Below are positions 1-8,105 of a stretch of 36,011 nt of DNA, piece by piece. The DNA is from Acidobacteriaceae bacterium (GTDB taxonomy: Bacteria; Acidobacteriota; Terriglobia; Terriglobales; Acidobacteriaceae). Location: NCBI GenBank assembly GCA_027449545.1, contig DAIDLI010000150.1:1-36011 (forward strand), given 5' to 3'. The notes beneath the pieces were generated by a model that was not told the DNA's origin, ran no database searches, and saw nothing but the letters and a program-made list of their open reading frames with translations. The translations under genes and the position numbers were made by a program. The first letter of the stretch is position 1. Each line of letters begins with the position of its first letter.

Positions 1-1
1 C

Positions 2-214
2 TTCAACAGCTACTTCCCCAACGTGCTGGGCGTGCAGACGGTGGCCAGCAGCCTGGCGGTCAAAGCCGGCGGCGGCCTCAACTACAAGCTGCGCCGCCAT
101 CTCGCGCTGCGCGCCTTCGAGGCCGACTATCTCCGCACCCAACTGCCTAACTCCACCAACAACGCGCAGAACAGCCTGCAACTCGGCGCCGGTGTCGTGC
201 TGCGGTTCCGCTAG
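2..214 (+). CDS. C-terminal end of an outer-membrane beta-barrel protein (partial)
   Basis: The reading frame is open from the left edge and stops at TAG 212-214, so only the last 70 residues are present. The visible part alternates polar and hydrophobic residues, as in beta strands (GGGLNYKLRRHLALRAFEAD, then LQLGAGVVLRFR at the end). It finishes on a short amphipathic strand with an aromatic residue next to last, as expected of an outer-membrane beta-barrel (OmpA/porin-like fold). A GTG at 23 lies in frame, but the frame continues upstream of it, so the true start is outside the window. Its function cannot be told from this fragment. It converges on the LacI-type gene, with 77 bases between them. 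Confidence 0.6.
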   Translation, partial: FNSYFPNVLGVQTVASSLAVKAGGGLNYKLRRHLALRAFEADYLRTQLPNSTNNAQNSLQLGAGVVLRFR

Positions 215-291
215 CTACACCGTTCTCTCTGGCGGCAGTCACATCGAAGCCAATTCAAGCGCGCATGAGCAGAATGTCTCAAGGGCGAAGA

Positions 292-1314
292 TTACTTCGA
301 GCGGCGCAGACTGGAGGCGCGGATGATCAGGCGGGGAGAGGTTAATTCAGCATGTACCCGGCGCGGGCCTTTACTGTGCGCGAGGCGGAGAGCCATGGCG
401 GCGACGGCGCGCGCGATGGATGCGGCGCCCTGGTCAACCGAGGAAAGAGGAACGCGAAGAAAATCAGAATAGGACAGATTTCCGCAGCCGACAATGGCGA
501 TATCCTGGGGGATGCGCAGGCCGGCCTCCAGGATGGCACGCATGGCCCCGAGTGCGACGGGGTCATTGAAACAGAAGATTCCGTCCGGGCGCGTCTTCCT
601 GGCGAGTAGCTTACGGGCAGCTTCGTAGCCGCCGGGTTCTCCTCGATGATCCCCTGATGTCCCGATCGAGATGACATCGGCGCCGCGAAACGGTAACTCG
701 CCCTCAGCAAGAGCGCGCTTGTAGCCTTCCAGGCGGCCAATGGCGGTGCTGATCTCAGGGCCCCTCATATGCGCGATGCGGCGGCAACCCTGATCGATGA
801 GGTGCTTTGTGGCGAGAACGCCCACAGCGCAATCATCGACTCCGACAAAGTTGGCGTCCAGCTTTTGAAGGCGACGATCGAAGAGAATGTAGGGGACCTT
901 CTCCTCCTCAATGCGGCGGAAAGTCTCGAGGCTCTTTTGCGCAGAGGCAATCATGAGTACGTCGACGCGTCGCGCCAGGAATTGTGCAATCTCCTGTTGC
1001 TCGAGGGCAGGATCTTCATCAGATGAGGAGATGAAGAGACTGTAGCCCTTTTCGCGCACCTCGACCGAAATTTCCTTGACCACCTGAGCGAAAAAGGGAT
1101 GGAGAAGATCGGGTACGACGATGCCGATAGTCCAGGTCTGGCCGGTGATGAGAGAGCGGGCGGCCAGGTTGGGCTGGTAGTTGACCTCCTTCATCCGCTT
1201 CAGAACACGCTTGCGCGTAGCCTCGCCGATATCCGGATGATTGCGCAGTACCTTGGAAACAGTGACGACCGAGAGACCCAGGTCTACCGCAATATCTTTC
1301 AGGCGCACCGCCAT
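292..1314 (-). CDS. LacI-family transcriptional regulator
   Basis: 340-residue DNA-binding repressor of the LacI/GalR family. The N-terminal helix-turn-helix (LKDIAVDLGLSVVTVSKVLR, residues 4-23) and hinge region (YQPNLAARSL) are followed by a periplasmic-binding-protein-like effector domain beginning TIGIVVPDLLHPFF. The frame extends upstream to 1362, but the ATG at 1314 starts exactly at the usual LacI N-terminus and has a purine-rich GGAAAGGA about 10 bases upstream, so I chose it. The gene is transcribed away from the aldo/keto reductase at 1522. The shared 207-base gap holds a sigma70-like promoter and a CG-centred LacI-type half-palindrome, suggesting that it controls the reductase/dehydrogenase genes. 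The effector is unknown but probably a sugar or polyol. Confidence 0.9.
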   Translation of the reverse strand: MAVRLKDIAVDLGLSVVTVSKVLRNHPDIGEATRKRVLKRMKEVNYQPNLAARSLITGQTWTIGIVVPDLLHPFFAQVVKEISVEVREKGYSLFISSSDEDPALEQQEIAQFLARRVDVLMIASAQKSLETFRRIEEEKVPYILFDRRLQKLDANFVGVDDCAVGVLATKHLIDQGCRRIAHMRGPEISTAIGRLEGYKRALAEGELPFRGADVISIGTSGDHRGEPGGYEAARKLLARKTRPDGIFCFNDPVALGAMRAILEAGLRIPQDIAIVGCGNLSYSDFLRVPLSSVDQGAASIARAVAAMALRLAHSKGPRRVHAELTSPRLIIRASSLRRSK

Positions 1315-1455
1315 TGATTTCTCGTCCTTTCCGCTGCGCGGCTCTTGGAGCAGGGGCCTCACTACGATGATCTAACGGCTGGCCACCGGATCGCAAATAG
1401 AAGAGGGCGGCCGCCCGCGCTTCCACAGACCAGCGGCGCCGTGGGCGCGTGCAGC

Positions 1456-1484
1456 TTGACACGCTGAATCCGCTTGATTAGGCT
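1456..1484 (+). promoter_or_regulatory. Sigma70-like promoter for the aldo/keto reductase operon
   Basis: TTGACA at 1456-1461, 17 bases, then TAGGCT at 1479-1484. Predicted transcription start is near 1491, about 30 bases before the ATG at 1522. A strong ribosome-binding site AAGGAG (1508-1513) sits 8 bases before that ATG. Confidence 0.55.
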
Positions 1485-1498
1485 CACACTCGGTACAG

Positions 1499-1508
1499 TA
1501 AACGATTA
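1499..1508. promoter_or_regulatory. Candidate LacI-type operator
   Basis: TAAACGATTA is a CG-centred imperfect palindrome (8 of 10 positions symmetric), resembling the GTAAACG/CGTTTAC half-sites of LacI-family operators. It lies just downstream of the predicted transcription start and abuts the ribosome-binding site, a position suited to repression. The divergently placed LacI gene is the obvious candidate binder. Single site, so moderate to low confidence. Confidence 0.4.
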
Positions 1509-1521
1509 AGGAGAGCTTTTT

Positions 1522-2565
1522 ATGCTTGCGCAAACTGACCCCTGGAAGGCCGCCGAAGATGCAATCGACCCTGCGCTTGTGCCGCAGAGGAGATTGCAGA
1601 GTGGAGCCTTGATGCCGGCTGTTGGGCTGGGTACGTACGGTTCCGATCATGTCCCGCATGATGCCGTTGCGGCGGCGGTGAAGGTTGCAGCCGAGATCGG
1701 ATACCGCCATTTTGACTGCGCGTCCGTCTATGGGAACGAGAACCAGATCGGCAACTCATTCGCTGCGCTTTTCCAGGCGGGTCTCGACCGCAAGGAGATC
1801 TGGGTCACGTCGAAGCTCTGGAACGACAAGCACGGCGAAGATGATGTCATTGCGTCGTGCGAGAAGTCACTGGCCGATCTCCGGCTCCAGTACCTGGATC
1901 TCTATCTTGTGCACTGGCCCTTTCCCAATCATCATCCGCCGCACTGCGACGTGAGTGCGCGCAATCTGGATGCCGTCCCCTATCTCCACGAGAATTACAT
2001 GCGCACGTGGCGCAAGATGGAGGAGCTGGTCGACCGAGGCTTGGTTCAGCACATCGGTACGTCCAATATGACCATCCCCAAGATGAAGCTGCTCCTGCGG
2101 GATGCGCGCATCAAGCCGGTTGTGAACCAGATGGAGCTTCACCCCTACTTCCAGCAGCCGGAGTTCTTTGCCTTCTTGCAGGCGAATGGCATCGAGGCGG
2201 TGGGGTATAGCCCGGTTGGCTCACCGGCGCGGCCGGAGCGGGATCGCACTCCGGAGGACCTGGCTCCTATCGAGGATCCGGTGATCCGCTCGATCGCCCG
2301 GCGGCTCGGCGTGCATCCGGCGGTGGTTTGCCTGAAATGGGCGGTGCAGCGCGGACAATCTCCGATTCCTTTCTCCACCAGTCGCGAGCATATGCTGGCG
2401 AATCTTCGCGGGGTGACCACGGATCCGTTAACCGCTGAAGAGATGACCGCAATCGAAAAGATTGATCGCAACTGCCGCCTCATCAAGGGGCAAGTCTTCC
2501 TCTGGAAGGAAAACCAGTCATGGGAGGATCTGTGGGACCTGAACGGGGAAATCACACCTCCATGA
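1522..2565 (+). CDS. Aldo/keto reductase (aldose reductase-like)
   Basis: 347-residue cytoplasmic NAD(P)H-dependent reductase of the AKR superfamily, close to the usual length. The full catalytic tetrad is visible: D65 and Y70 in HFDCASVYGNE, K98 in VTSKLW and H131 in LVHWP. The C-terminal half has the SPVG and PIPFSTSREHMLANL segments that bind the cofactor phosphate in this family. The N-terminal 25 residues before RRLQSGALMPAVGLGTYG are an unremarkable extension. The ATG is preceded by AAGGAG at 8 bases. It is first in a probable operon with the zinc dehydrogenase (30-base gap) and perhaps the RbsD/FucU-like gene. An aldose-to-polyol step followed by polyol oxidation would fit this pairing, but the substrate is not readable. 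Confidence 0.88.
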   Translation: MLAQTDPWKAAEDAIDPALVPQRRLQSGALMPAVGLGTYGSDHVPHDAVAAAVKVAAEIGYRHFDCASVYGNENQIGNSFAALFQAGLDRKEIWVTSKLWNDKHGEDDVIASCEKSLADLRLQYLDLYLVHWPFPNHHPPHCDVSARNLDAVPYLHENYMRTWRKMEELVDRGLVQHIGTSNMTIPKMKLLLRDARIKPVVNQMELHPYFQQPEFFAFLQANGIEAVGYSPVGSPARPERDRTPEDLAPIEDPVIRSIARRLGVHPAVVCLKWAVQRGQSPIPFSTSREHMLANLRGVTTDPLTAEEMTAIEKIDRNCRLIKGQVFLWKENQSWEDLWDLNGEITPP

Positions 2566-2595
2566 GCGACGCCGCAAAGACACCGAACACCGAGG

Positions 2596-3693
2596 ATGAA
2601 AACTGTGAGTAAGACAATGCTGGCGGCGTACTTGCCGGGGAACAGCTCCGTCGAAATGAGAACTGTGCCGGTGCCCTCGCCGGGGCACGGCGAAGTGCTG
2701 ATTGAAGTGAAGGCATCCACCATCTGCGGCTCCGATATTCGGTGCATCTATCACGAACACCTGGGCAAAGGACCGGAAGGCTATCAGGGCGTAATCGCCG
2801 GCCATGAGCCGGCCGGCCTAGTTGTGGAAGCGGGACCTGGCTGCCGCAGATTCAAGGCCGGCGACCGAGTCCTTGTCTATCACATCTCCGGCTGCGGCGT
2901 ATGCAACGACTGCCGGCGCGGTTTCATGATCTCGTGCACCAGTACGGAGTACCGGCGCGCGTACGGATGGCAGCGCGATGGCGGTATGGCGCAGTTTATG
3001 CTCGCCGAGGAAAAGGATCTGATCGCACTGCCCGAGCCGCTCACCTATGCAGATGGCGCGCAAGTCGCATGCGGGTTCGGTACCGTCTATGAGGGATTGG
3101 AGAAGATCGGCATCAGCGGCAATGACGCTGTGCTGATCACCGGGCTCGGACCGGTGGGGCTGGCGGCGGGCGCACTGTGCCGCAAGCTCGGAGCGCAGCG
3201 GATCATCGGCATCGACATTGCCCGGGAGCGCATGGATCTGGCGATGAAGCTGGGTCTTTGCGACGATGTTCTGACGTCTGGACCCGACAACGTTGCCCAA
3301 GTGCGCGAACTGACCGGCGGCCACGGCGTAGAGCGCGCCGTGGACTGCTCCGCCAACGCCGAGGCGCGCGCCACAGCCATTCGTGCGACCCGCAAGTGGG
3401 GCAAGATTGTGCTGATTGGCGAAGGCGGAACGCTCTCCTTCAATCCTTCGCCCGATATTATTCACGACCAGAAGACCATCTATGGCTCATGGGTGACGTC
3501 GACCTGGCGCATGGAAGAGCTGGTGGAGCGGCTGGTGCGCTGGCAGTTGCATCCGGAGACGATCATTACCCATCGCTTCCCGCTGGAGCAGGCTCAAGAG
3601 GCCTATGCGGTGATGGCCTCGGGACGATGCGGCAAGGTCGCCGTTTGCCCCGGGGAAGGCGTCGTGAATGGAGTTAACCGCTGCACTTCGTAG
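2596..3693 (+). CDS. Zinc-dependent medium-chain dehydrogenase (polyol/threonine dehydrogenase-like)
   Basis: 365-residue NAD-dependent alcohol/polyol dehydrogenase of the MDR superfamily. Catalytic zinc ligands are C44 (TICGSD), H70/E71 (AGHEP) and probably C159. Structural zinc cysteines are C100, C103, C106 and C114. The Rossmann motif GLGPVG is at residues 183-188, and D207 at the end of the second strand favours NAD over NADP. The ATG at 2596 directly abuts a GAGG; a GTG at 2605 has that GAGG at a better 9-base spacing and could be the real start, costing three residues. It follows the aldo/keto reductase by 30 bases. Together they could interconvert an aldose and a ketose through the polyol. 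Confidence 0.85.
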   Translation: MKTVSKTMLAAYLPGNSSVEMRTVPVPSPGHGEVLIEVKASTICGSDIRCIYHEHLGKGPEGYQGVIAGHEPAGLVVEAGPGCRRFKAGDRVLVYHISGCGVCNDCRRGFMISCTSTEYRRAYGWQRDGGMAQFMLAEEKDLIALPEPLTYADGAQVACGFGTVYEGLEKIGISGNDAVLITGLGPVGLAAGALCRKLGAQRIIGIDIARERMDLAMKLGLCDDVLTSGPDNVAQVRELTGGHGVERAVDCSANAEARATAIRATRKWGKIVLIGEGGTLSFNPSPDIIHDQKTIYGSWVTSTWRMEELVERLVRWQLHPETIITHRFPLEQAQEAYAVMASGRCGKVAVCPGEGVVNGVNRCTS

Positions 3694-3836
3694 GGCGAAT
3701 CAGAGGGGGCCAGGCCGTGCGCTTCCGGATATTGTGCTCTGGGGCGGTCTCCAGCAACCCGGTGGGTAGGGCTTGCGGGAGGACTCCGAGGGGGACGTCT
3801 TGCAGCAGACAACACCGGCGGAGAGCCGAGGAATTG

Positions 3837-4349
3837 ATGAAGAAGCAAAAGCTTGTCGTGCTCCCGAATAGTTGGGAAAAGACATTTTCCGGCCAGCTTC
3901 CGCTAATGGGGCACCGTAACTGGGTGGTGATTGCGGACGCCGCCTATCCCCAGCATTCTGCCGCAGCTATTGAAACACTGAAGGTCAAGGGTGATCCACT
4001 CCAAACAATCCGCAAAATCGTCGCCCTTGTAGATTCCTCTCCGCATCTCGCTGCAACCATCTACACGGACCTCGAACTGCAATTTGTCGCGGAGAAGGAT
4101 GCACCTGGAGTAACGCGCTTCCGACGTGGACTTGGCGAGGTGCTGAATGGCAGACAGGCCAGCGCATTACCGCACGAGGAGATTATCGCCAAGCTCGACG
4201 AGTGCGCGCGCACCTTCCGCGTCTTAGTCCTCAAAACGGAGCAGACGATTCCGTACACGTCAGTGTTTCTTGAGCTTGGCTGTGGTTACTGGCCTTCAGA
4301 GGCAGAGCAGCGCATGCGCGCAGCGATGCGCAAGCGGAATTGCCAGTAA
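3837..4349 (+). CDS. RbsD/FucU-like sugar mutarotase family protein
   Basis: 170-residue protein resembling the RbsD (D-ribose pyranase)/FucU (L-fucose mutarotase) family, which interconverts sugar ring forms. Visible family landmarks are the early GHRNWVVIADAAYP block with the conserved His (H26) and Asp (D34), and the late KTEQTIPYTSVFLELG block with Y140, matching the 'TGE..PYaN..L..G' signature. It is a little longer than typical RbsD (about 140). The frame is open upstream to 3717, but the ATG at 3837 has GAGG five bases before it and begins the conserved region. It lies 143 bases downstream of the dehydrogenase, so it may be the third gene of that operon. The family call rests on two motif blocks only. 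Confidence 0.6.
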   Translation: MKKQKLVVLPNSWEKTFSGQLPLMGHRNWVVIADAAYPQHSAAAIETLKVKGDPLQTIRKIVALVDSSPHLAATIYTDLELQFVAEKDAPGVTRFRRGLGEVLNGRQASALPHEEIIAKLDECARTFRVLVLKTEQTIPYTSVFLELGCGYWPSEAEQRMRAAMRKRNCQ

Positions 4350-4422
4350 CTCAGGGATGGCGAGGCGTGCGCCCCATGCGGATAGCTTATCTACTCTCTC
4401 TCAGTCTTTCGTCAGCAGTCTG

Positions 4423-6018
4423 CTAAGAACTCCGCTTGAAGCGAATCGCCTGGAACGGCTTGCCGGAAAGCTTGACCTTAGCCGTGCCGCTGAAGGTTCC
4501 TTGCAGCGGCATCGCTTCCATCTTCCAGGGATCGATCAGCTCCGCCGTGAAGCTTCCCGCCGGAAGCGGAAATTCATAAAAGATGGGCTGATGTAAATCG
4601 AAATAATAGAGGATCTCTTCCGCCTTTTTCCCGGATTGCTCAAGAGCCGCAGCATTCAGGTAATACGGATTGGCTTGTGACTCCAGTCCTGCGCGCTGCG
4701 GACCGGACACCGCCACCGTTCTCTCCAGCAGATTCCGCAGAAATCCGATCCGGGCAGGACTGGTGCCATGGAGAGTGCCGCCGTGCGACCACCAAATAAC
4801 GGGCGTAGCCAGCTCGTTGAACCCTGAATCCGCGTCCAGATAAGTTTCGCCGTGGGTCACGTAGCAACCATGAATCACCCCCAGCCAAAAGCGCCGCGCC
4901 ATCTCCGGGCCCGACAGATTGCCCCAGCGTCGATTCAGATTGCCTTCGTATTGAACTTCGTCGAAGCAGATCGGCTTACGCCAGGCCTTCAACCACTCCG
5001 GGGCACGATCGAACATTGAGTTTTGCAGGCTTGCATGGGTTACCCAGGGACGCGCGTAATCGTACATGTAATGGGAGTAATGAATCGAACGAAGATGACC
5101 AACAGCATCGAACTCCTGCACGATCTGGAAAAATCTGTCGAAGTCGGTGGTGGTCTTGGCCTTCATCAGGTCGTACTCATTTGCCATCGACCACCAGATG
5201 TTCCGATACGCTGACATCCGGGCGAGCACATAACGAAGGTAGCGCTCATCGGCCTCGGGCGGCATCTCCGCGTAGCCCCAGCGGTCGTAGGGGTGAAACA
5301 GAATCAAATCGGCTTCGATGCCCATCGCCCGCAGGTCGCCAATGCGCTGCTCGATGTGCGCGAAGAATTCAGGGTTCGGCCGAGTGAAATCATTCACTCC
5401 GGTTCCGCTACGCTCAAACGGATAGTAGGGAGGCTCGTTGTGATTGTATTCGTAGCTCTTGGGGAAGACGCACATGCGGATCTTGTTGAACGGAGCCGTC
5501 CGTAACGTCTCGAGCGTCTGCTCCTGTAAGCGCTCTGACTGATGCACCCAGGCGTAGCAGGTAGTTCCAAATGGGAAGAACGGTGTGCCGTCGGCGTAAC
5601 CGAAGTGATGCCCGTTGCGCACGCGAACCGGCCCGTGTACCCCCGGGTGCGGTGCAATGCACGAGAAGCTTCCCGCCTTCCCGGAAAGCTCGGCAGCAGA
5701 ACTCTCCGTCACATACTTCCATTCGCCCTGTGTGTCGGGCATGAAACGCAGTTTGTAGCGGCCGGAGCCATCGTAGAAGCCGTCGATTCTTACGGTGCGG
5801 TAACCCTGGGAAAAAATCGCAGACAGGCTGACCTCGGTAAACGGATTGCCTGCGGCTGGACCGCCGAGCGTAAGTTCAAATACCTCCCACTGCGGTACAG
5901 GCGAATGGCTGCTATGCGGCGTCTGTATGGGAGCCGCGCCTATATCATTGGAAGCGATAGCTCCAAGCGAGCCCACCGAGCTCAGCTTCAGCATCTCACG
6001 GCGATTCATGCGGCCCAT
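4423..6018 (-). CDS. Exported DUF5060/DUF4038-type glycoside hydrolase
   Basis: 531-residue secreted enzyme. The N-terminus carries a twin-arginine signal (NRREMLKL) and an Ala-rich stretch. Next come a beta-sandwich resembling DUF5060 (residues ~42-122), a TIM-barrel resembling DUF4038/apiosidase-like proteins (~130-440), and a small C-terminal beta domain resembling DUF5605. Likely clan GH-A catalytic glutamates are E281 (SMANEYD) and E354 (CFDEVQYEGN). I chose the ATG at 6018, which has AGGAGA seven bases upstream; the frame runs to 6036. It is divergent from the transketolase operon across a two-promoter intergenic region with a shared palindrome, suggesting that the glycosidase releases the sugar that the operon consumes. 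GH140 apiosidases belong to the DUF4038 group, but this protein's specificity is not established. Confidence 0.75.
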   Translation of the reverse strand: MGRMNRREMLKLSSVGSLGAIASNDIGAAPIQTPHSSHSPVPQWEVFELTLGGPAAGNPFTEVSLSAIFSQGYRTVRIDGFYDGSGRYKLRFMPDTQGEWKYVTESSAAELSGKAGSFSCIAPHPGVHGPVRVRNGHHFGYADGTPFFPFGTTCYAWVHQSERLQEQTLETLRTAPFNKIRMCVFPKSYEYNHNEPPYYPFERSGTGVNDFTRPNPEFFAHIEQRIGDLRAMGIEADLILFHPYDRWGYAEMPPEADERYLRYVLARMSAYRNIWWSMANEYDLMKAKTTTDFDRFFQIVQEFDAVGHLRSIHYSHYMYDYARPWVTHASLQNSMFDRAPEWLKAWRKPICFDEVQYEGNLNRRWGNLSGPEMARRFWLGVIHGCYVTHGETYLDADSGFNELATPVIWWSHGGTLHGTSPARIGFLRNLLERTVAVSGPQRAGLESQANPYYLNAAALEQSGKKAEEILYYFDLHQPIFYEFPLPAGSFTAELIDPWKMEAMPLQGTFSGTAKVKLSGKPFQAIRFKRSS

Positions 6019-6153
6019 TATCGCTTCTCCTGTCAAACTGTCGGATGATGCGAAGTCTCACGTCCACTCACGCGCAACGCAGATTACTTGCCCGCAGAGC
6101 CGCACTGTCCGTTGTGCACCTGAAGCGGTCTGCGGATTGGAGTGCTTGAGGCA

Positions 6154-6183
6154 AGGATAGAGGCGTTCAAATCCCCCTGTCAA
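6154..6183 (-). promoter_or_regulatory. Leftward sigma70-like promoter for the DUF5060 glycosidase
   Basis: On the minus strand TTGACA (6183-6178), 18 bases, then TATCCT (6159-6154). It leaves an untranslated leader of about 130 bases before the ATG at 6018. Its -35 box is nine bases from the palindrome at 6193-6204. Confidence 0.5.
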
Positions 6184-6192
6184 AAACTTATC

Positions 6193-6204
6193 GCATAATT
6201 ATGC
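6193..6204. promoter_or_regulatory. Palindrome GCATAATTATGC between divergent promoters (motif B, copy 1)
   Basis: A perfect 12-base palindrome lying between the two outward-facing -35 boxes (minus strand at 6178-6183, plus strand at 6222-6227). A near-identical copy at 13305-13316, with matching flanks TCGCATAA-TATGCAA, lies upstream of the TonB-dependent receptor. No other copy was seen in the window. A SorC-family regulator is encoded at the end of the adjacent operon and is the most likely binder (inference). Confidence 0.6.
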
Positions 6205-6221
6205 AATATCGCACGACAATG

Positions 6222-6250
6222 TTGACGCCCTCTGAAGCGCCGCGTATGAT
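6222..6250 (+). promoter_or_regulatory. Sigma70-like promoter of the transketolase operon
   Basis: TTGACG (6222-6227), 17 bases, TATGAT (6245-6250). The spacer begins CCCTCTGA, as does the spacer of the receptor promoter at 13489. The predicted start near 6257 leaves about five bases before the ATG at 6262, so the message would be nearly leaderless unless the ATG at 6289 is used. Confidence 0.6.
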
Positions 6251-6261
6251 TTCGCTAAAAG

Positions 6262-7125
6262 ATGACGAAAAGTCTGAATGGCGTGGGCATGGACCAGGAT
6301 TCTCCGGGCAAACTCAAACAAGAAGCGAACTGGATCAGGCTGAGCGCCATGACCATGACCCACAATGCCCAGTTGGGTCACACCGGGGGCGATCTGTCCT
6401 CCGCAGACATTCTCGCTGTCCTCTACTTTGGGGGCGTGCTGCGCGTCGATCCCAGCCAGCCAAACTGGCCGCAGCGCGACCGGTTCGTTCTCTCCAAGGG
6501 CCACTGTTCGGGGGCGTTCTACTCTGCCCTGGCCGCGCGCGGATTCTTTCCTCCGGCGCAGCTCAAAACTCACATGGAGCCGCTCTCCATGCTCAATGGG
6601 CATCCCGACCGCAATAAGCTGCCCGGTGTGGAAGCGAATACCGGTCCGCTCGGGCACGGGCTTCCCATCGCGGTCGGAGCAGCACTTGCCGCCCGCATGC
6701 GCAAGGAGAGCTGGCGCGTCTTTGTCCTGACTGGCGACGGCGAATTGCAGGAAGGCTCCAACTGGGAAGCGGCGATGACAGCGCAGCACTATGGCCTTGA
6801 TAATCTCACCGTCATTGTTGATCGCAATCGGATTCAGCAGGGCGATTTCACGGAGAACACCATCCGCATGGAGCCCCTGGCCGCGCGCTGGTCGGCGTTC
6901 GGCTTTGCGGTTGACGAGGTAGACGGCCATGATCCCGCTGGACTGCTCGACAGATTCTCGCATCTTCCCATTCAGCCAGGCAAACCATCGTGCATCATTG
7001 CCAATACTGTAAAAGGGAAGGGCTTCTCGCTTGCTGAGAATCAGCCGGCCTGGCATCATGGTGTGCCGGATCATGAGCAACTGGCCGCGGCTGCCGTCGA
7101 GCTGGGCATGGAGGTGGGCTGGTGA
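6262..7125 (+). CDS. Transketolase, N-terminal (TPP-binding) subunit
   Basis: 287-residue subunit A of a split transketolase. It carries the thiamine-diphosphate/Mg motif GDGELQEGSNWEA (158-170) ending in VDRNR (186-190), plus the conserved SKGH (78-81) and NTGPLGHGL (126-134) loops. It lacks the pyrimidine-binding half, which the next gene supplies; the two overlap by four bases (GTGA), suggesting coupled translation. Full-length transketolase is about 650 residues, and 287+327 adds up to one enzyme. The start is uncertain: ATG 6262 has no clear ribosome-binding site and sits at the predicted transcript start; ATG 6289 is the alternative. In the known non-oxidative D-apiose route, a two-subunit transketolase acts on apulose 4-phosphate; the gene order here is compatible with that. 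Confidence 0.92.
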   Translation: MTKSLNGVGMDQDSPGKLKQEANWIRLSAMTMTHNAQLGHTGGDLSSADILAVLYFGGVLRVDPSQPNWPQRDRFVLSKGHCSGAFYSALAARGFFPPAQLKTHMEPLSMLNGHPDRNKLPGVEANTGPLGHGLPIAVGAALAARMRKESWRVFVLTGDGELQEGSNWEAAMTAQHYGLDNLTVIVDRNRIQQGDFTENTIRMEPLAARWSAFGFAVDEVDGHDPAGLLDRFSHLPIQPGKPSCIIANTVKGKGFSLAENQPAWHHGVPDHEQLAAAAVELGMEVGW

Positions 7126-8105
7126 GCGCAACAGAAGTGCTTCAGTCCGGGGCGGGCTGCACATCTCAGCAACTGTTCGATTGCCGCGACGCCTACATCC
7201 GCGCCCTGGAGGAGATGGCGGCGGATGATCCTCGTGTTTGCGCTGTGGCCAACGACTCGGTCTCTTCGGCCAAGCTCAAAGGCTTTCGCGCCAAGTTCCC
7301 TGATCGCTTTGTCAACGTCGGTATCGCCGAGCAGAACATGGTCGGTGTGGGCGCGGGCCTGGCCAATGGCGGAATGATTCCCTACGTCTGCGGCGCGGCG
7401 TGTTTTCTTACGGCGCGCGCGATGGAGCAGGTCAAGGTAGACTTGGCCTACTCGAAGTCCAATGTGAAGCTCTGCGGCATGTCGCCAGGGATGGCTTACG
7501 GCCAGTTGGGTTCCACGCATCATTCCATTGAAGATCTGGCCTGGACCCGCGTGCTGCCCAATCTGGCCGTTGTGGTCCCCGCCGATCCCATTGAAACGGC
7601 AGCGGCGATGCGGTATTCGAAGGTTCATGAGGGGCCGATGTACCTGCGCATCAGCCGAATGCCCGTCCCGCGCGTTCATGGCGATGACTACGAGTTCAAG
7701 TTCGGAAAGGCAGTGCTGCTCCGCCAAGGCAGTGATGTTACGTTGATGGCCACGGGAGTGCTCGTGTCGCGCGCGCTGCAGGCCGCGTCTGCCCTGGCGG
7801 CCCGCGGGATCTCGGCCAGGGTGCTGAACGTAAGCACCATCAAGCCACTCGATGAAGAAGCGATTCTCGACGCAGCCCGTACTACCCGCGCGATTGTCAC
7901 CGCGGAGGAGGCTTTCGCCCGGGGCGGTCTGGGGGGCGCTGTGGCAGAGCTGCTGGTGCAGAATCATCCGGTGCCGATGCGGATACTGGGTGTTCCGGAT
8001 TCTTTCCCACCCACGGGAAGCGCCGAATTTCTGATGGAGCATCTTGGTTTGAGTGCGGCCGGTATCGAAAACGCCGCTCTTGACCTACTCAAGGACAAGC
8101 GATAG
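7122..8105 (+). CDS. Transketolase, C-terminal (pyrimidine-binding) subunit
   Basis: 327-residue subunit B of the split transketolase. The catalytic glutamate that activates TPP is E70, in NVGIAEQNMVGVGAGLA. The transketolase C-terminal fold follows (from about residue 190, TLMATGVLVSRALQAA), ending in the TAEEAFARGGLGGAVAELL block. The GTG start overlaps the TGA of subunit A, and its TAG stop directly abuts the ATG of the kinase, so translation is tightly coupled across three genes. The 1:1 arrangement indicates a heteromeric enzyme transferring a two-carbon ketol group. A housekeeping pentose-phosphate role is unlikely in this catabolic operon. DXS is excluded by the size and the transketolase-type spacing of motifs. 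Confidence 0.92.
   Translation: MSATEVLQSGAGCTSQQLFDCRDAYIRALEEMAADDPRVCAVANDSVSSAKLKGFRAKFPDRFVNVGIAEQNMVGVGAGLANGGMIPYVCGAACFLTARAMEQVKVDLAYSKSNVKLCGMSPGMAYGQLGSTHHSIEDLAWTRVLPNLAVVVPADPIETAAAMRYSKVHEGPMYLRISRMPVPRVHGDDYEFKFGKAVLLRQGSDVTLMATGVLVSRALQAASALAARGISARVLNVSTIKPLDEEAILDAARTTRAIVTAEEAFARGGLGGAVAELLVQNHPVPMRILGVPDSFPPTGSAEFLMEHLGLSAAGIENAALDLLKDKR

Noticed and set aside
3694-3836. Open frames between the dehydrogenase and the mutarotase-like gene, one reading RALPDIVLWGGLQQPGG before a stop
   Set aside because: This might be a gene remnant, but the stretch is too short and lacks a start, so I do not call a pseudogene.
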